Source of the DNA: Sepiola atlantica
Taxonomy: Eukaryota; Mollusca; Cephalopoda; Sepiida; Sepiolidae
Assembly (NCBI GenBank): GCA_963556195.1
Contig: CAUVYP010001208.1
Span: 3,720,001-3,784,000, forward strand
DNA: 64,000 bases
Reading direction: 5' to 3'
Shown: positions 12,509 to 25,900 of the stretch, one piece after another
How the letters are laid out: each line of letters starts with the position of its first letter
Numbering within the stretch: position 1 is the first letter of the stretch
Position numbers and translations under genes: made by a program
Notes under the pieces: generated by a model
What the model was told of the DNA's origin: nothing
Database searches by the model: none
Seen by the model: the letters and a program-made list of their open reading frames with translations, nothing else

Positions 12509-13810
12509 TTAGCGCGTTTTAAAGTTGATATCGCTTTTGTTTATAACTTCCACATTTATTCGAATTGTGCAACGAAATTCTGCACAGATTAGCGGAGTCA
12601 CATGTTCTACTGAAGTACCAAGTTTCAGAAGTGCAGCTCTTGTACTGCCGGAGATATGTCGATACAAACTGAATACGCAAAACATCAACAAAATTTAGCG
12701 CGTTTTAAAGTTGATATCGCTTTTGTTTATAACTTCCACATTTATTCGAATTGTGCAACGAAACTTTGCAGACCGTCGCGGAGACACACGTTCTACTGAA
12801 GTACCAAGTTTCAGAAGTGCAGCTCTTGTACTGCCGGAGATATGTCGATACAAACTGAATACGCAAAACATCAACAAAATTTAGCGCGTTTTAAAGTTGA
12901 TATCGCTTTTGTTTATAACTTCCACATTTATTCGAATTGTGCAACGAAACTTTGTAGACAGTCGCGGATAGGCCTTTTCTACTGAGGTACCAAGGTTCAG
13001 AAGTGCAGCTCTTGTACTGCCGGAGATATGTCGATACAAACTGAATACGCAAAACATCAACAAAATTTAGCGCGTTTTAAAGTTGATATCGCTTTTGTTT
13101 ATAACTTCCACATTTATTCGAATTGTGCAACGAAACTTTGCAGACAGTCGCGGAGACACATGTTCTACTGAAGTACCAAGTTTCAGAAGTGCAGCTCTTG
13201 TACTGCCGGAGATATGTCGATACAAACCGAATACGCAAAACATCAACAAAATTTAGCGCGTTTTAAAGTTGATATCGCTTTTGTTGATAACTTCCACATT
13301 TATTCGAATTGTGCAACGAAACTTTGCACAGATTAGCGGAGTCAAATGTTCTACGGAAGTACCAAGTTTCAGAAGTGCAGCTCTTGTACTGCCGGAGATA
13401 TGTCGATACAAACTGAATACGCAAAACATCAACAAAATTTAGCGCGTTTTAAAGTTGATATCGCTTTTGTTTATAACTTCCACATTTATTCGAATTGTGC
13501 AACGAAACTTTGCACAGATTAGCGGAGTCACATGTTCTACTGAAGTACCAAGTTTCAGAAGTGCAGCTCTTGTACTGCCGGAGATATGTCGATAAAAACT
13601 GAATACGCAAACTATCAACAAAATTTAGTGCGATTTAAAGTTGATATCGCTTTTGTTTATAACTTCACCATTCTTTAGAATTGTGCAACGAAACTTTGCA
13701 GAGATAAGCGGAGTCACATGCTCTACTGAAGTACCAAGTTTCAGAACTGCAGCTCTTTTACTGCCGGAGATATGTCGATACAAACTGAATACGCAAAACA
13801 TCGACAAAAT
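12509..13810 (+). repeat. Seven-monomer HOR: A-B-C-D-L-T-G
   Basis: Tandem relative of the preceding T-B-C-D-L-T-G (11207-12508), 1,302 bp apart. The L copies share gttgataac (g at 11984 and 13286). The first monomer differs: A here, T there. Confidence 0.88.
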
Positions 13811-15484
13811 TTAGCGCGTTTTAAAGTTGATATCGCTTTTGTTTATAACTTCCACATTTATTCGAATTGTGCAACGAAATTCTGCACAGATTAGCGGAGT
13901 CACATGTTCTACTGAAGTACCAAGTTTCAGAAGTGCAGCTCTTGTACTGCCGGAGATATGTCGATACAAACTGAATACGCAAAACATCAACAAAATTTAG
14001 CGCGTTTTAAAGTTGATATCGCTTTTGTTTATAACTTCCACATTTATTCGAATTGTGCAACGAAACTTTGCAGACCGTCGCGGAGACACACGTTCTACTG
14101 AAGTACCAAGTTTCAGAAGTGCAGCTCTTGTACTGCCGGAGATATGTCGATACAAACTGAATACGCAAAACATCAACAAAATTTAGCGCGTTTTAAAGTT
14201 GATATCGCTTTTGTTTATAACTTCCACATTTATTCGAATTGTGCAACGAAACTTTGTAGACAGTCGCGGATAGGCCTTTTCTACTGAGGTACCAAGTTTA
14301 AGAAGTGCAGCTCTTGTACTGCCGGAGATATGTCGATACAAACTGAATACGCAAAACATCGACAAAATTTAGCGCGTTTTAAAGTTGATATCGCTTTTGT
14401 TTATAACTTCCACATTTATTCGAATTGTGCAACGAAACTTTGCAGACAGTCGCGGAGACACATGTTCTACTGAAGTACCAAGTCTCAGAAGTGCAGCTCT
14501 TGTACTGCCGGAGATATGTCGATACAAACCGAATACGCAAAACATCAACAAAATTTAGCGCGTTTTAAAGTTGATATCGCTTTTGTTTATAACTTCCACA
14601 TTTATTCGAATTGTGCAACGAAATTTTGCACAGATTAGCGGAGGCACATTTTCTACTGAAGTACCAAGTTTCAGAAGTGCAGCTCTTGTACTGCCGGAGA
14701 TATGTCGATACAAACTGAATACGCAAATCATCAACAAAATTTAGCGCGTTTTAAAGTTGATATCGCTTTTGTTTATAACTTCCACATTTATTCGAATTGG
14801 GCAACGAAATTTTGCACAGATTAGCGGAGGCACATTTTCTACTGAAGTACCAAGTTTCAGAAGTGCAGCTCTTGTACTGCCGGAGATATGTCGATAAAAA
14901 CTGAATACGCAAACTATCAACAAAATTTAGTGCGATTTAAAGTTGATATCGCTTTTGTTTATAACTTCACCATTCTTTAGAATTGTGCAACGAAACTTTG
15001 CAGAGATAAGCGGAGTCACATGCTCTACTGAAGTACCAAGTTTCAGAAGTGCAGCTCTTTTACTGCCGGAGATATGTCGATACAAACTGAATACGCAAAA
15101 CATCAACAAAATTTAGCGCGTTTTAAAGTTGATATCGCTTTTGTTTATAACTTCCACATTTATTCGAATTGTGCAACGAAACTTTGCACAGATTAGCGGA
15201 GTCACATGTTCTACTGAAGTACCAAGTTTCAGAAGTGCAGCTCTTGTACTGCCGGAGATATGTCGATAAAAACTGAATACGCAAACTATCAACAAAATTT
15301 AGTGCGATTTAAAGTTGATATCGCTTTTGTTTATAACTTCACCATTCTTTAGAATTGTGCAACGAAACTTTGCAGAGATAAGCGGAGTCACATGCTCTAC
15401 TGAAGTACCAAGTTTCAGAATTGCAGCTCTTTTACTGCCGGAGATATGTCGATACAAACTGAATACGCAAAACATCGACAAAAT
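13811..15484 (+). repeat. HOR-1 unit 3: A-B-C-D-E-E-F-T-G
   Basis: Canonical nine-mer of a sublineage. Its markers are C ending in catcgac, the first E ending in aaatcatcaac and the second E reading aattgggcaac. The same set recurs at 20507-22180 and 22181-24226. Confidence 0.92.
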
Positions 15485-16414
15485 TTAGCGCGTTTTAAAG
15501 TTGATATCGCTTTTGTTTATAACTTCCACATTTATTCGAATTGTGCAACGAAATTCTGCACAGATTAGCGGAGTCACATGTTCTACTGAAGTACCAAGTT
15601 TCAGAAGTGCAGCTCTTGTACTGCCGGAGATATGTCGATACAAACTGAATACGCAAAACATCAACAAAATTTAGCGCGTTTTAAAGTTGATATCGCTTTT
15701 GTTTATAACTTCCACATTTATTCGAATTGTGCAACGAAACTTTGCAGACTGTCGCGGAGACACACGTTCTACTGAAGTACCAAGTTTCAGAAGTGCAGCT
15801 CTTGTACTGCCGGAGATATGTCGATACAAACTGAATACGCAAAACATCAACAAAATTTAGCGCGTTTTAAAGTTGATATCGCTTTTGTTTATAACTTCCA
15901 CATTTATTCGAATTGTGCAACGAAACTTTGTAGACAGTCGCGGATAGGCCTTTTCTACTGAGGTACCAAGTTTAAGAAGTGCAGCTCTTGTACTGCCGGA
16001 GATATGTCGATACAAACTGAATACGCAAAACATCGACAAAATTTAGCGCGTTTTAAAGTTGATATCGCTTTTGTTTATAACTTCCACATTTATTCGAATT
16101 GTGCAACGAAACTTTGCAGACAGTCGCGGAGACACATGTTCTACTGAAGTACCAAGTTTCAGAAGTGCAGCTCTTGTACTGCCGGAGATATGTCGATACA
16201 AACCGAATACGCAAAACATCAACAAAATTTAGCGCGTTTTAAAGTTGATATCGCTTTTGTTTATAACTTCCACATTTATTCGAATTGTGCAACGAAATTT
16301 TGCACAGATTAGCGGAGGCACATTTTCTACTGAAGTACCAAGTTTCAGAAGTGCAGCTCTTGTACTGCCGGAGATATGTCGATACAAACTGAATACGCAA
16401 ATCATCAACAAAAT
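15485..16414 (+). repeat. Truncated HOR-1: A-B-C-D-E
   Basis: Same sublineage as the preceding unit (C edge catcgac, E edge aaatcatcaac). It is cut after the first E and joined to the T-B-C-D-E-F block. Its order parallels 3395-4324. Confidence 0.88.
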
Positions 16415-17530
16415 TTAGCGCGTTTTAAAGTTGATATCGCTTTAGTTTATAACTTCCACATTTATTCGAATTGTGCAACGAAACTTTGCACAGATTAGCG
16501 GAATCACATGTTCTACTGAAGTACCAAGTTTCAGAAGTGCAGCTCTTGTACTGCCGGAGATATGTCGATACAAACTGAATACGCAAAACATCAACAAAAT
16601 TTAGCGCGTTTTAAAGTTGATATCGCTTTTGTTTATAACTTCCACATTTATTCGAATTGTGCAACGAAACTTTGCAGACCGTCGCGGAGACACACGTTCT
16701 ACTGAAGTACCAAGTTTCAGAAGTGCATCTCTTGTACTGCCGGAGATATGTCGATACAAACTGAATACGCAAAACATCAACAAAATTTAGCGCGTTTTAA
16801 AGTTGATATCGCTTTTGTTTATAACTTCCACATTTATTCGAATTGTGCAACGAAACTTTGTAGACAGTCGCGGATAGGCCTTTTCTACTGAGGTACCAAG
16901 TTTCAGAAGTGCAGCTCTTGTACTGCCGGAGATATGTCGATACAAACTGAATACGCAAAACATCAACAAAATTTAGCGCGTTTTAAAGTTGATATCGCTT
17001 TTGTTTATAACTTCCACATTTATTCGAATTGTGCAACTAAACTTTGCAGACAGTCGCGGAGACACATGTTCTACTGAAGTACCAAGTCTCAGAAGTGCAG
17101 CTCTTGTACTGCCGGAGATATGTCGATACAAACCGAATACGCAAAACATCAACAAAATTTAGCTCGTTTTAAAGTTGATATCGCTTTTGTTTATAACTTC
17201 CACATTTATTCGAATTGTGCAACGAAATTTTGCACAGATTAGCGGAGGCACATTTTCTACTGAAGTACCAAGTTTCAGAAGTGCAGCTCTTGTACTGCCG
17301 GAGATATGTCGATACAAACTGAATACGCAAACTATCAACAAAATTTAGTGCGATTTAAAGTTGATATCGCTTTTGTTTATAACTTCACCATTCTTTAGAA
17401 TTGTGCAACGAAACTTTGCAGAGATAAGCGGAGTCACATGCTCTACTGAAGTACCAAGTTTCAGAAGTGCAGCTCTTTTACTGCCGGAGATATGTCGATA
17501 CAAACTGAATACGCAAAACATCAACAAAAT
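16415..17530 (+). repeat. Block T-B-C-D-E-F (copy 2)
   Basis: Second copy of 8975-10090 with the same private variants. One visible difference is in D: copy 1 reads tgtctataca (9681-9690) where this copy has tgtcgataca. Confidence 0.88.
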
Positions 17531-20506
17531 TTAGCGCGTTTTAAAGTTGATATCGCTTTTGTTTATAACTTCCACATTTATTCGAATTGTGCAACGAAAC
17601 TTTGCACAGATTAGCGGAGTCACATGTTCTACTGAAGTACCAAGTTTCAGAAGTGCAGCTCTTGTACTGCCGGAGATATGTCGATACAAACTGAATACGC
17701 AAAACATCAACAAAATTTAGCGCGTTTTAAAGTTGATATCGCTTTTGTTTATAACTTCCACATTTATTCGAATTGTGCAACGAAACTTTGCAGACCGTCG
17801 CGGAGACACACGTTCTACTGAAGTACCAAGTTTCAGAAGTGCAGCTCTTGTACTGCTGGAGATATGTCGATACAAACTGAATACGCAAAACATCAACAAA
17901 ATTTAGCGCGTTTTAAAGTTGATATCGCTTTTGTTTATAACTTCCACATTTATTCGAATTGTGCAACGAAACTTTGCACAGATTAGCGGAGTCACATTTT
18001 CTACTGAAGTACCCAGTTTCAGAAGTGCAGCTCTTGTACTGCCGGAGATATGTCGATACAAACTGAATACGCAAAACATCAACAAAATTTAGCGCGTTTT
18101 AAAGTTGATATCGCTTTTGTTTATAACTTCCACATTTATTCGAATTGTGCAACGAAACTTTGTAGACAGTCGCGGATAGGCCTTTTCTACTGAGGTACCA
18201 AGTTTCAGAAGTGCAGCTCTTGTACTGCCGGAGATATGTCGATACAAACTGAATACGCAAAACATCAACAAAATTTAGCGCGTTTTAAAGTTTATATCGC
18301 TTTTGTTTATAACTTCCACATTTATTCGAATTGTGCAACGAAACTTTGCAGACAGTCGCGGAGACACATGTTCTACTGAAGTACCAAGTTTCAGAAGTGC
18401 AGCTCTTGTACTGCCGGAGATATGTCGATACAAACCGAATACGCAAAACATCAACAAAATTTAGCGCGTTTTAAAGTTGATATCGCTTTTGTTTATAACT
18501 TCCACATTTATTCGAATTGTGCAACGAAACTTTGCACAGATAAGCTGAGTCAAATGTTCTACGGAAGTACCAAGTTTCAGAAGTGCAGCTCTTGTACTGC
18601 CGGAGATATGTCGATACAAACTGAATACGCAAAACATCAACAAAATTTAGCGCGTTTTAAAGTTGATATCGCTTTTGTTTATAACTTCCACATTTATTCG
18701 AATTGTGCAACGAAATTTTGCACAGATTAGCGGAGGCACATTTTCTACTGAAGTACCAAGTTTCAGAAGTGCAGCTCTTGTACTGCCGGAGATATGTCGA
18801 TACAAACCGAATACGCAAAACATCAACAAAATTTAGTGCGATTTAAAGTTGATATCGCTTTTGTTTATAACTTCACCATTCTTTAGAATTGTGCAACGAA
18901 ACTTTGCAGAGATTAGCGGAGTCACATGCTCTACTGAAGTACCAAGTTTCAGAATTGCAGCTCTTGTACTGCCGGAGATATGTCGATACAAACTGAATAC
19001 GCAAAACATCGACAAAATTTAGCGCGTTTTCAAGTTGATATCGCTTTTGTTTATAACTTCCACATTTATTCGAATTGTGCAACGAAACTTTGCACAGATT
19101 AGCGGAGTCACATGTTCTACTGAAGTACCAAGTTTCAGAAGTGCAGCTCTTGTACTGCCGGAGATATGTCGATACAAACTGAATACGCAAAACATCAACA
19201 AAATTTAGCGCGTTTTAAAGTTGATATCGCTTTTGTTTATAACTTCCACATTTATTCGAATTGTGCAACGAAACTTTGCAGACCGTCGCGGAGACACACG
19301 TTCTACTGAAGTACCAAGTTTCAGAAGTTCAGCTCTTGTACTGCCGGAGATATGTCGATACAAACTGAATACGCAAAACATCAACTAAATTTAGCGCGTT
19401 TTAAAGTTGATATCGCTTTTGTTTATAACTTCCACATTTATTCGAATTGTGACACGAAACTTTGCACAGATTAGCGGAGTCACATTTTCTACTGAAGTAC
19501 CCAGTTTCAGAAGTGCAGCTCTTGTACTGCCGGAGATATGTCGATACAAACTGAATACGCAAAACATCAACAAAATTTAGCGCGTGTTAAAGTTGATATC
19601 GCTTTTGTTTATAACTTCCACATTTATTCGAATTGTGCAACGAAACTTTGTAGACAGTCGCGGATAGGCCTTTTCTACTGAGGTACCAAGGTTCAGAAGT
19701 GCAGCTCTTGTACTGCCGGAGATATGTCGATACAAACTGAATACGCAAAACATCAACAAAATTTAGCGCGTTTTAAAGTTGATATCGCTTTTGTTTATAA
19801 CTTCCACATTTATTCGAATTGTGCAACGAAACTTTGCAGACAGTCGCGGAGACACATGTTCTACTGAAGTACCAAGTTTCAGAAGTGCAGCTCTTGTACT
19901 GCCGGAGATATGTCGATACAAACCGAATACGCAAAACATCAACAAAATTTAGCGCGTTTTAAAGTTGATATCGCTTTTGTTGATAACTTCCACATTTATT
20001 CGAATTGTGCAACGAAACTTTGCACAGATTAGCGGAGTCAAATGTTCTACGGAAGTACCAAGTTTCAGAAGTGCAGCTCTTGTACTGCCGGAGATATGTC
20101 GATACAAACTGAATACGCAAAACATCAACAAAATTTAGCGCGTTTTAAAGTTGATATCGCTTTTGTTTATAACTTCCACATTTATTCGAATTGTGCAACG
20201 AAACTTTGCACAGATTAGCGGAGTCACATGTTCTACTGAAGTACCAAGTTTCAGAAGTGCAGCGCTTGTACTGCCGGAGATATGTCGATAAAAACTGAAT
20301 ACGCAAACTATCAACAAAATTTAGTGCGATTTAAAGTTGATATCGCTTTTGTTTATAACTTCACCATTCTTTAGAATTGTGCAACGAAACTTTGCAGAGA
20401 TAAGCGGAGTCACATGCTCTACTGAAGTACCAAGTTTCAGAATTGCAGCTCTTTTACTGCCGGAGATATGTCGATACAAACTGAATACGCAAAACATCGA
20501 CAAAAT
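17531..20506 (+). repeat. Long variant: T-B-N-C-D-L-E-G-T-B-N-C-D-L-T-G
   Basis: Sixteen monomers; the fullest version of the block also seen at 4325-6928 and 10091-12508. N at 19391 shares the gtgacacg doublet with N at 5999, 13,392 bp (72 monomers) away. The B at 19205 has a caactaaat edge. Confidence 0.87.
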
Positions 20507-22180
20507 TTAGCGCGTTTTAAAGTTGATATCGCTTTTGTTTATAACTTCCACATTTATTCGAATTGTGCAACGAAATTCTGCACAGATTAGCGGAGTCACA
20601 TGTTCTACTGAAGTACCAAGTTTCAGAAGTGCAGCTCTTGTACTGCCGGAGATATGTCGATACAAACTGAATACGCAAAACATCAACAAAATTTAGCGCG
20701 TTTTAAAGTTGATATCGCTTTTGTTTATAACTTCCACATTTATTCGAATTGTGCAACGAAACTTTGCAGACCGTCGCGGAGACACACGTTCTACTGAAGT
20801 ACCAAGTTTCAGAAGTGCAGCTCTTGTACTGCCGGAGATATGTCGATACAAACTGAATACGCAAAACATCAACAAAATTTAGCGCGTTTTAAAGTTGATA
20901 TCGCTTTTGTTTATAACTTCCACATTTATTCGAATTGTGCAACGAAACTTTGTAGACAGTCGCGGATAGGCCTTTTCTACTGAGGTACCAAGTTTAAGAA
21001 GTGCAGCTCTTGTACTGCCGGAGATATGTCGATACAAACTGAATACGCAAAACATCGACAAAATTTAGCGCGTTTTAAAGTTGATATCGCTTTTGTTTAT
21101 AACTTCCACATTTATTCGAATTGTGCAACGAAACTTTGCAGACAGTCGCGGAGACACATGTTCTACTGAAGTACCAAGTCTCAGAAGTGCAGCTCTTGTA
21201 CTGCCGGAGATATGTCGATACAAACCGAATACGCAAAACATCAACAAAATTTAGCGCGTTTTAAAGTTGATATCGCTTTTGTTTATAACTTCCACATTTA
21301 TTCGAATTGTGCAACGAAATTTTGCACAGATTAGCGGAGGCACATTTTCTACTGAAGTACCAAGTTTCAGAAGTGCAGCTCTTGTACTGCCGGAGATATG
21401 TCGATACAAACTGAATACGCAAATCATCAACAAAATTTAGCGCGTTTTAAAGTTGATATCGCTTTTGTTTATAACTTCCACATTTATTCGAATTGGGCAA
21501 CGAAATTTTGCACAGATTAGCGGAGGCACATTTTCTACTGAAGTACCAAGTTTCAGAAGTGCAGCTCTTGTACTGCCGGAGATATGTCGATAAAAACTGA
21601 ATACGCAAACTATCAACAAAATTTAGTGCGATTTAAAGTTGATATCGCTTTTGTTTATAACTTCACCATTCTTTAGAATTGTGCAACGAAACTTTGCAGA
21701 GATAAGCGGAGTCACATGCTCTACTGAAGTACCAAGTTTCAGAAGTGCAGCTCTTTTACTGCCGGAGATATGTCGATACAAACTGAATACGCAAAACATC
21801 AACAAAATTTAGCGCGTTTTAAAGTTGATATCGCTTTTGTTTATAACTTCCACATTTATTCGAATTGTGCAACGAAACTTTGCACAGATTAGCGGAGTCA
21901 CATGTTCTACTGAAGTACCAAGTTTCAGAAGTGCAGCTCTTGTACTGCCGGAGATATGTCGATAAAAACTGAATACGCAAACTATCAACAAAATTTAGTG
22001 CGATTTAAAGTTGATATCGCTTTTGTTTATAACTTCACCATTCTTTAGAATTGTGCAACGAAACTTTGCAGAGATAAGCGGAGTCACATGCTCTACTGAA
22101 GTACCAAGTTTCAGAATTGCAGCTCTTTTACTGCCGGAGATATGTCGATACAAACTGAATACGCAAAACATCGACAAAAT
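20507..22180 (+). repeat. HOR-1 unit 4: A-B-C-D-E-E-F-T-G
   Basis: Canonical nine-mer carrying the catcgac, aaatcatcaac and aattgggcaac markers of unit 3. It is almost the same as the first nine monomers of the next block, 1,674 bp on. Confidence 0.92.
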
Positions 22181-24226
22181 TTAGCGCGTTTTAAAGTTGA
22201 TATCGCTTTTGTTTATAACTTCCACATTTATTCGAATTGTGCAACGAAATTCTGCACAGATTAGCGGAGTCACATGTTCTACTGAAGTACCAAGTTTCAG
22301 AAGTGCAGCTCTTGTACTGCCGGAGATATGTCGATACAAACTGAATACGCAAAACATCAACAAAATTTAGCGCGTTTTAAAGTTGATATCGCTTTTGTTT
22401 ATAACTTCCACATTTATTCGAATTGTGCAACGAAACTTTGCAGACCGTCGCGGAGACACACGTTCTACTGAAGTACCAAGTTTCAGAAGTGCAGCTCTTG
22501 TACTGCCGGAGATATGTCGATACAAACTGAATACGCAAAACATCAACAAAATTTAGCGCGTTTTAAAGTTGATATCGCTTTTGTTTATAACTTCCACATT
22601 TATTCGAATTGTGCAACGAAACTTTGTAGACAGTCGCGGATAGGCCTTTTCTACTGAGGTACCAAGTTTAAGAAGTGCAGCTCTTGTACTGCCGGAGATA
22701 TGTCGATACAAACTGAATACGCAAAACATCGACAAAATTTAGCGCGTTTTAAAGTTGATATCGCTTTTGTTTATAACTTCCACATTTATTCGAATTGTGC
22801 AACGAAACTTTGCAGACAGTCGCGGAGACACATGTTCTACTGAAGTACCAAGTCTCAGAAGTGCAGCTCTTGTACTGCCGGAGATATGTCGATACAAACC
22901 GAATACGCAAAACATCAACAAAATTTAGCGCGTTTTAAAGTTGATATCGCTTTTGTTTATAACTTCCACATTTATTCGAATTGTGCAACGAAATTTTGCA
23001 CAGATTAGCGGAGGCACATTTTCTACTGAAGTACCAAGTTTCAGAAGTGCAGCTCTTGTACTGCCGGAGATATGTCGATACAAACTGAATACGCAAATCA
23101 TCAACAAAATTTAGCGCGTTTTAAAGTTGATATCGCTTTTGTTTATAACTTCCACATTTATTCGAATTGGGCAACGAAATTTTGCACAGATTAGCGGAGG
23201 CACATTTTCTACTGAAGTACCAAGTTTCAGAAGTGCAGCTCTTGTACTGCCGGAGATATGTCGATAAAAACTGAATACGCAAACTATCAACAAAATTTAG
23301 TGCGATTTAAAGTTGATATCGCTTTTGTTTATAACTTCACCATTCTTTAGAATTGTGCAACGAAACTTTGCAGAGATAAGCGGAGTCACATGCTCTACTG
23401 AAGTACCAAGTTTCAGAAGTGCAGCTCTTTTACTGCCGGAGATATGTCGATACAAACTGAATACGCAAAACATCAACAAAATTTAGCGCGTTTTAAAGTT
23501 GATATCGCTTTTGTTTATAACTTCCACATTTATTCGAATTGTGCAACGAAACTTTGCACAGATTAGCGGAGTCACATGTTCTACTGAAGTACCAAGTTTC
23601 AGAAGTGCAGCTCTTGTACTGCCGGAGATATGTCGATAAAAACTGAATACGCAAACTATCAACAAAATTTAGTGCGATTTAAAGTTGATATCGCTTTTGT
23701 TTATAACTTCACCATTCTTTAGAATTGTGCAACGAAACTTTGCAGAGATAAGCGGAGTCACATGCTCTACTGAAGTACCAAGTTTCAGAAGTGCAGCTCT
23801 TTTACTGCCGGAGATATGTCGATACAAACTGAATACGCAAAACATCAACAAAATTTAGCGCGTTTTAAAGTTGATATCGCTTTTGTTTATAACTTCCACA
23901 TTTATTCGAATTGTGCAACGAAACTTTGCACAGATTAGCGGAGTCACATGTTCTACTGAAGTACCAAGTTTCAGAAGTGCAGCTCTTGTACTGCCGGAGA
24001 TATGTCGATACAAACTGAATACGCAAACTATCAACAAAATTTAGTGCGATTTAAAGTAGATATCGCTTTTGTTTATAACTTCACCATTCTTTAGAATTGT
24101 GCAACGAAACTTTGCAGAGATAAGCGGAGTCACATGCTCTACTGAAGTACCAAGTTTCAGAATTGCAGCTCTTTTACTGCCGGAGATATGTCGATACAAA
24201 CTGAATACGCAAAACATCGACAAAAT
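22181..24226 (+). repeat. Extended HOR-1 11-mer: A-B-C-D-E-E-F-T-F-T-G
   Basis: The first eight monomers match 20507-21994. The ninth is F (g at 23791) where the previous unit has G (t at 22117). An extra T and a gtagatatc-type G then follow, as at 6929-8974. Confidence 0.9.
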
Positions 24227-25900
24227 TTAGCGCGTTTTAAAGTTGATATCGCTTTTGTTTATAACTTCCACATTTATTCGAATTGTGCAACGAAACTTTG
24301 CACAGATTAGCGGAGTCACATGTTCTACTGAAGTACCAAGTTTCAGAAGTGCAGCTCTTGTACTGCCGGAGATATGTCGATACAAACTGAATACGCAAAA
24401 CATCAACAAAATTTAGCGCGTTTTAAAGTTGATATCGCTTTTGTTTATAACTTCCACATTTATTCGAATTGTGCAACGAAACTTTGCAGACCGTCGCGGA
24501 GACACACGTTCTACTGAAGTACCAAGTTTCAGAAGTGCAGCTCTTGTACTGCCGGTGATATGTCGATACAAACTGAATACGCAAAACATCAACAAAATTT
24601 AGCGCGTTTTAAAGTTGATATCGCTTTTGTTTATAACTTCCACATTTATTCGAATTGTGCAACGAAACTTTGCACAGATTAGCGGAGTCACATTTTCTAC
24701 TGAAGTACCCAGTTTCAGAAGTGCAGCTCTTGTACTGCCGGAGATATGTCGATACAAACTGAATACGCAAAACATCAACAAAATTTAGCGCGTTTTAAAG
24801 TTGATATCGCTTTTGTTTATAACTTCCACATTTATTCGAATTGTGCAACGAAACTTTGTAGACAGTCGCGGTTAGGCCTTTTCTACTGAGGTACCAAGAT
24901 TCAGAAGTGCAGCTCTTGTACTGCCGGAGATATGTCGATACAAACCGAATACGCAAAACATCAACAAAATTTAGCGCGTTTTAAAGTTGATATCGCTTTT
25001 GTTTATAACTTCCACATTTATTCGAATTGTGCAACGAAACTTTGCACAGATTAGCGGAGTCAAATGTTCTACGGAAGTACCAAGTTTCAGAAGTGCAGCT
25101 CTTGTACTGCCGGAGATATGTCGATACAAACTGAATACGCAAAACATCAACAAAATTTAGCGCGTTTTAAAGTTGATATCGCTTTTGTTTATAACTTCCA
25201 CATTTATTCGAATTGTGCAACGAAATTTTGCACAGATTAGCGGAGGCACATTTTCTACTGAAGTACCAAGTTTCAGAAGTGCAGCTCTTGTACTGCCGGA
25301 GATATGTCGATACAAACTGAATACGCAAACTATCAACAAAATTTAGTGCGATTTAAAGTTGATATCGCTTTTGTTTATAACTTCACCATTCTTTAGAATT
25401 GTGCAATGAAACTTTGCAGAGATAAGCGGAGTCACATGCTCTACTGAAGTACCAAGTTTCAGAAGTGCAGCTCTTTTACTGCCGGAGATATGTCGATACA
25501 AACTGAATACGCAAAACATCAACAAAATTTAGCGCGTTTTAAAGTTGATATCGCTTTTGTTTATAACTTCCACATTTATTCGAATTGTGCAACGAAACTT
25601 TGCACAGATTAGCGGAGTCACATGTTCTACTGAAGTACCAAGTTTCAGAAGTGCAGCTCTTGTACTGCCGGAGATATGTCGATAAAAACTGAATACGCAA
25701 ACTATCAACAAAATTTAGTGCGATTTAAAGTTGATATCGCTTTTGTTTATAACTTCACCATTCTTTAGAATTGTGCAACGAAACTTTGCAGAGATAAGCG
25801 GAGTCACATGCTCTACTGAAGTACCAAGTCTCAGAATTGCAGCTCTTTTACTGCCGGAGATATGTCGATACAAACTGAATACGCAAAACATCGACAAAAT
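24227..25900 (+). repeat. HOR-2-like 9-mer: T-B-N-C-L-E-F-T-G
   Basis: The order is HOR-2 with L in place of D. The C at 24785 has a D-type edge (accgaat) and cggttaggcc, so C and D appear fused with loss of one monomer. Confidence 0.87.
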
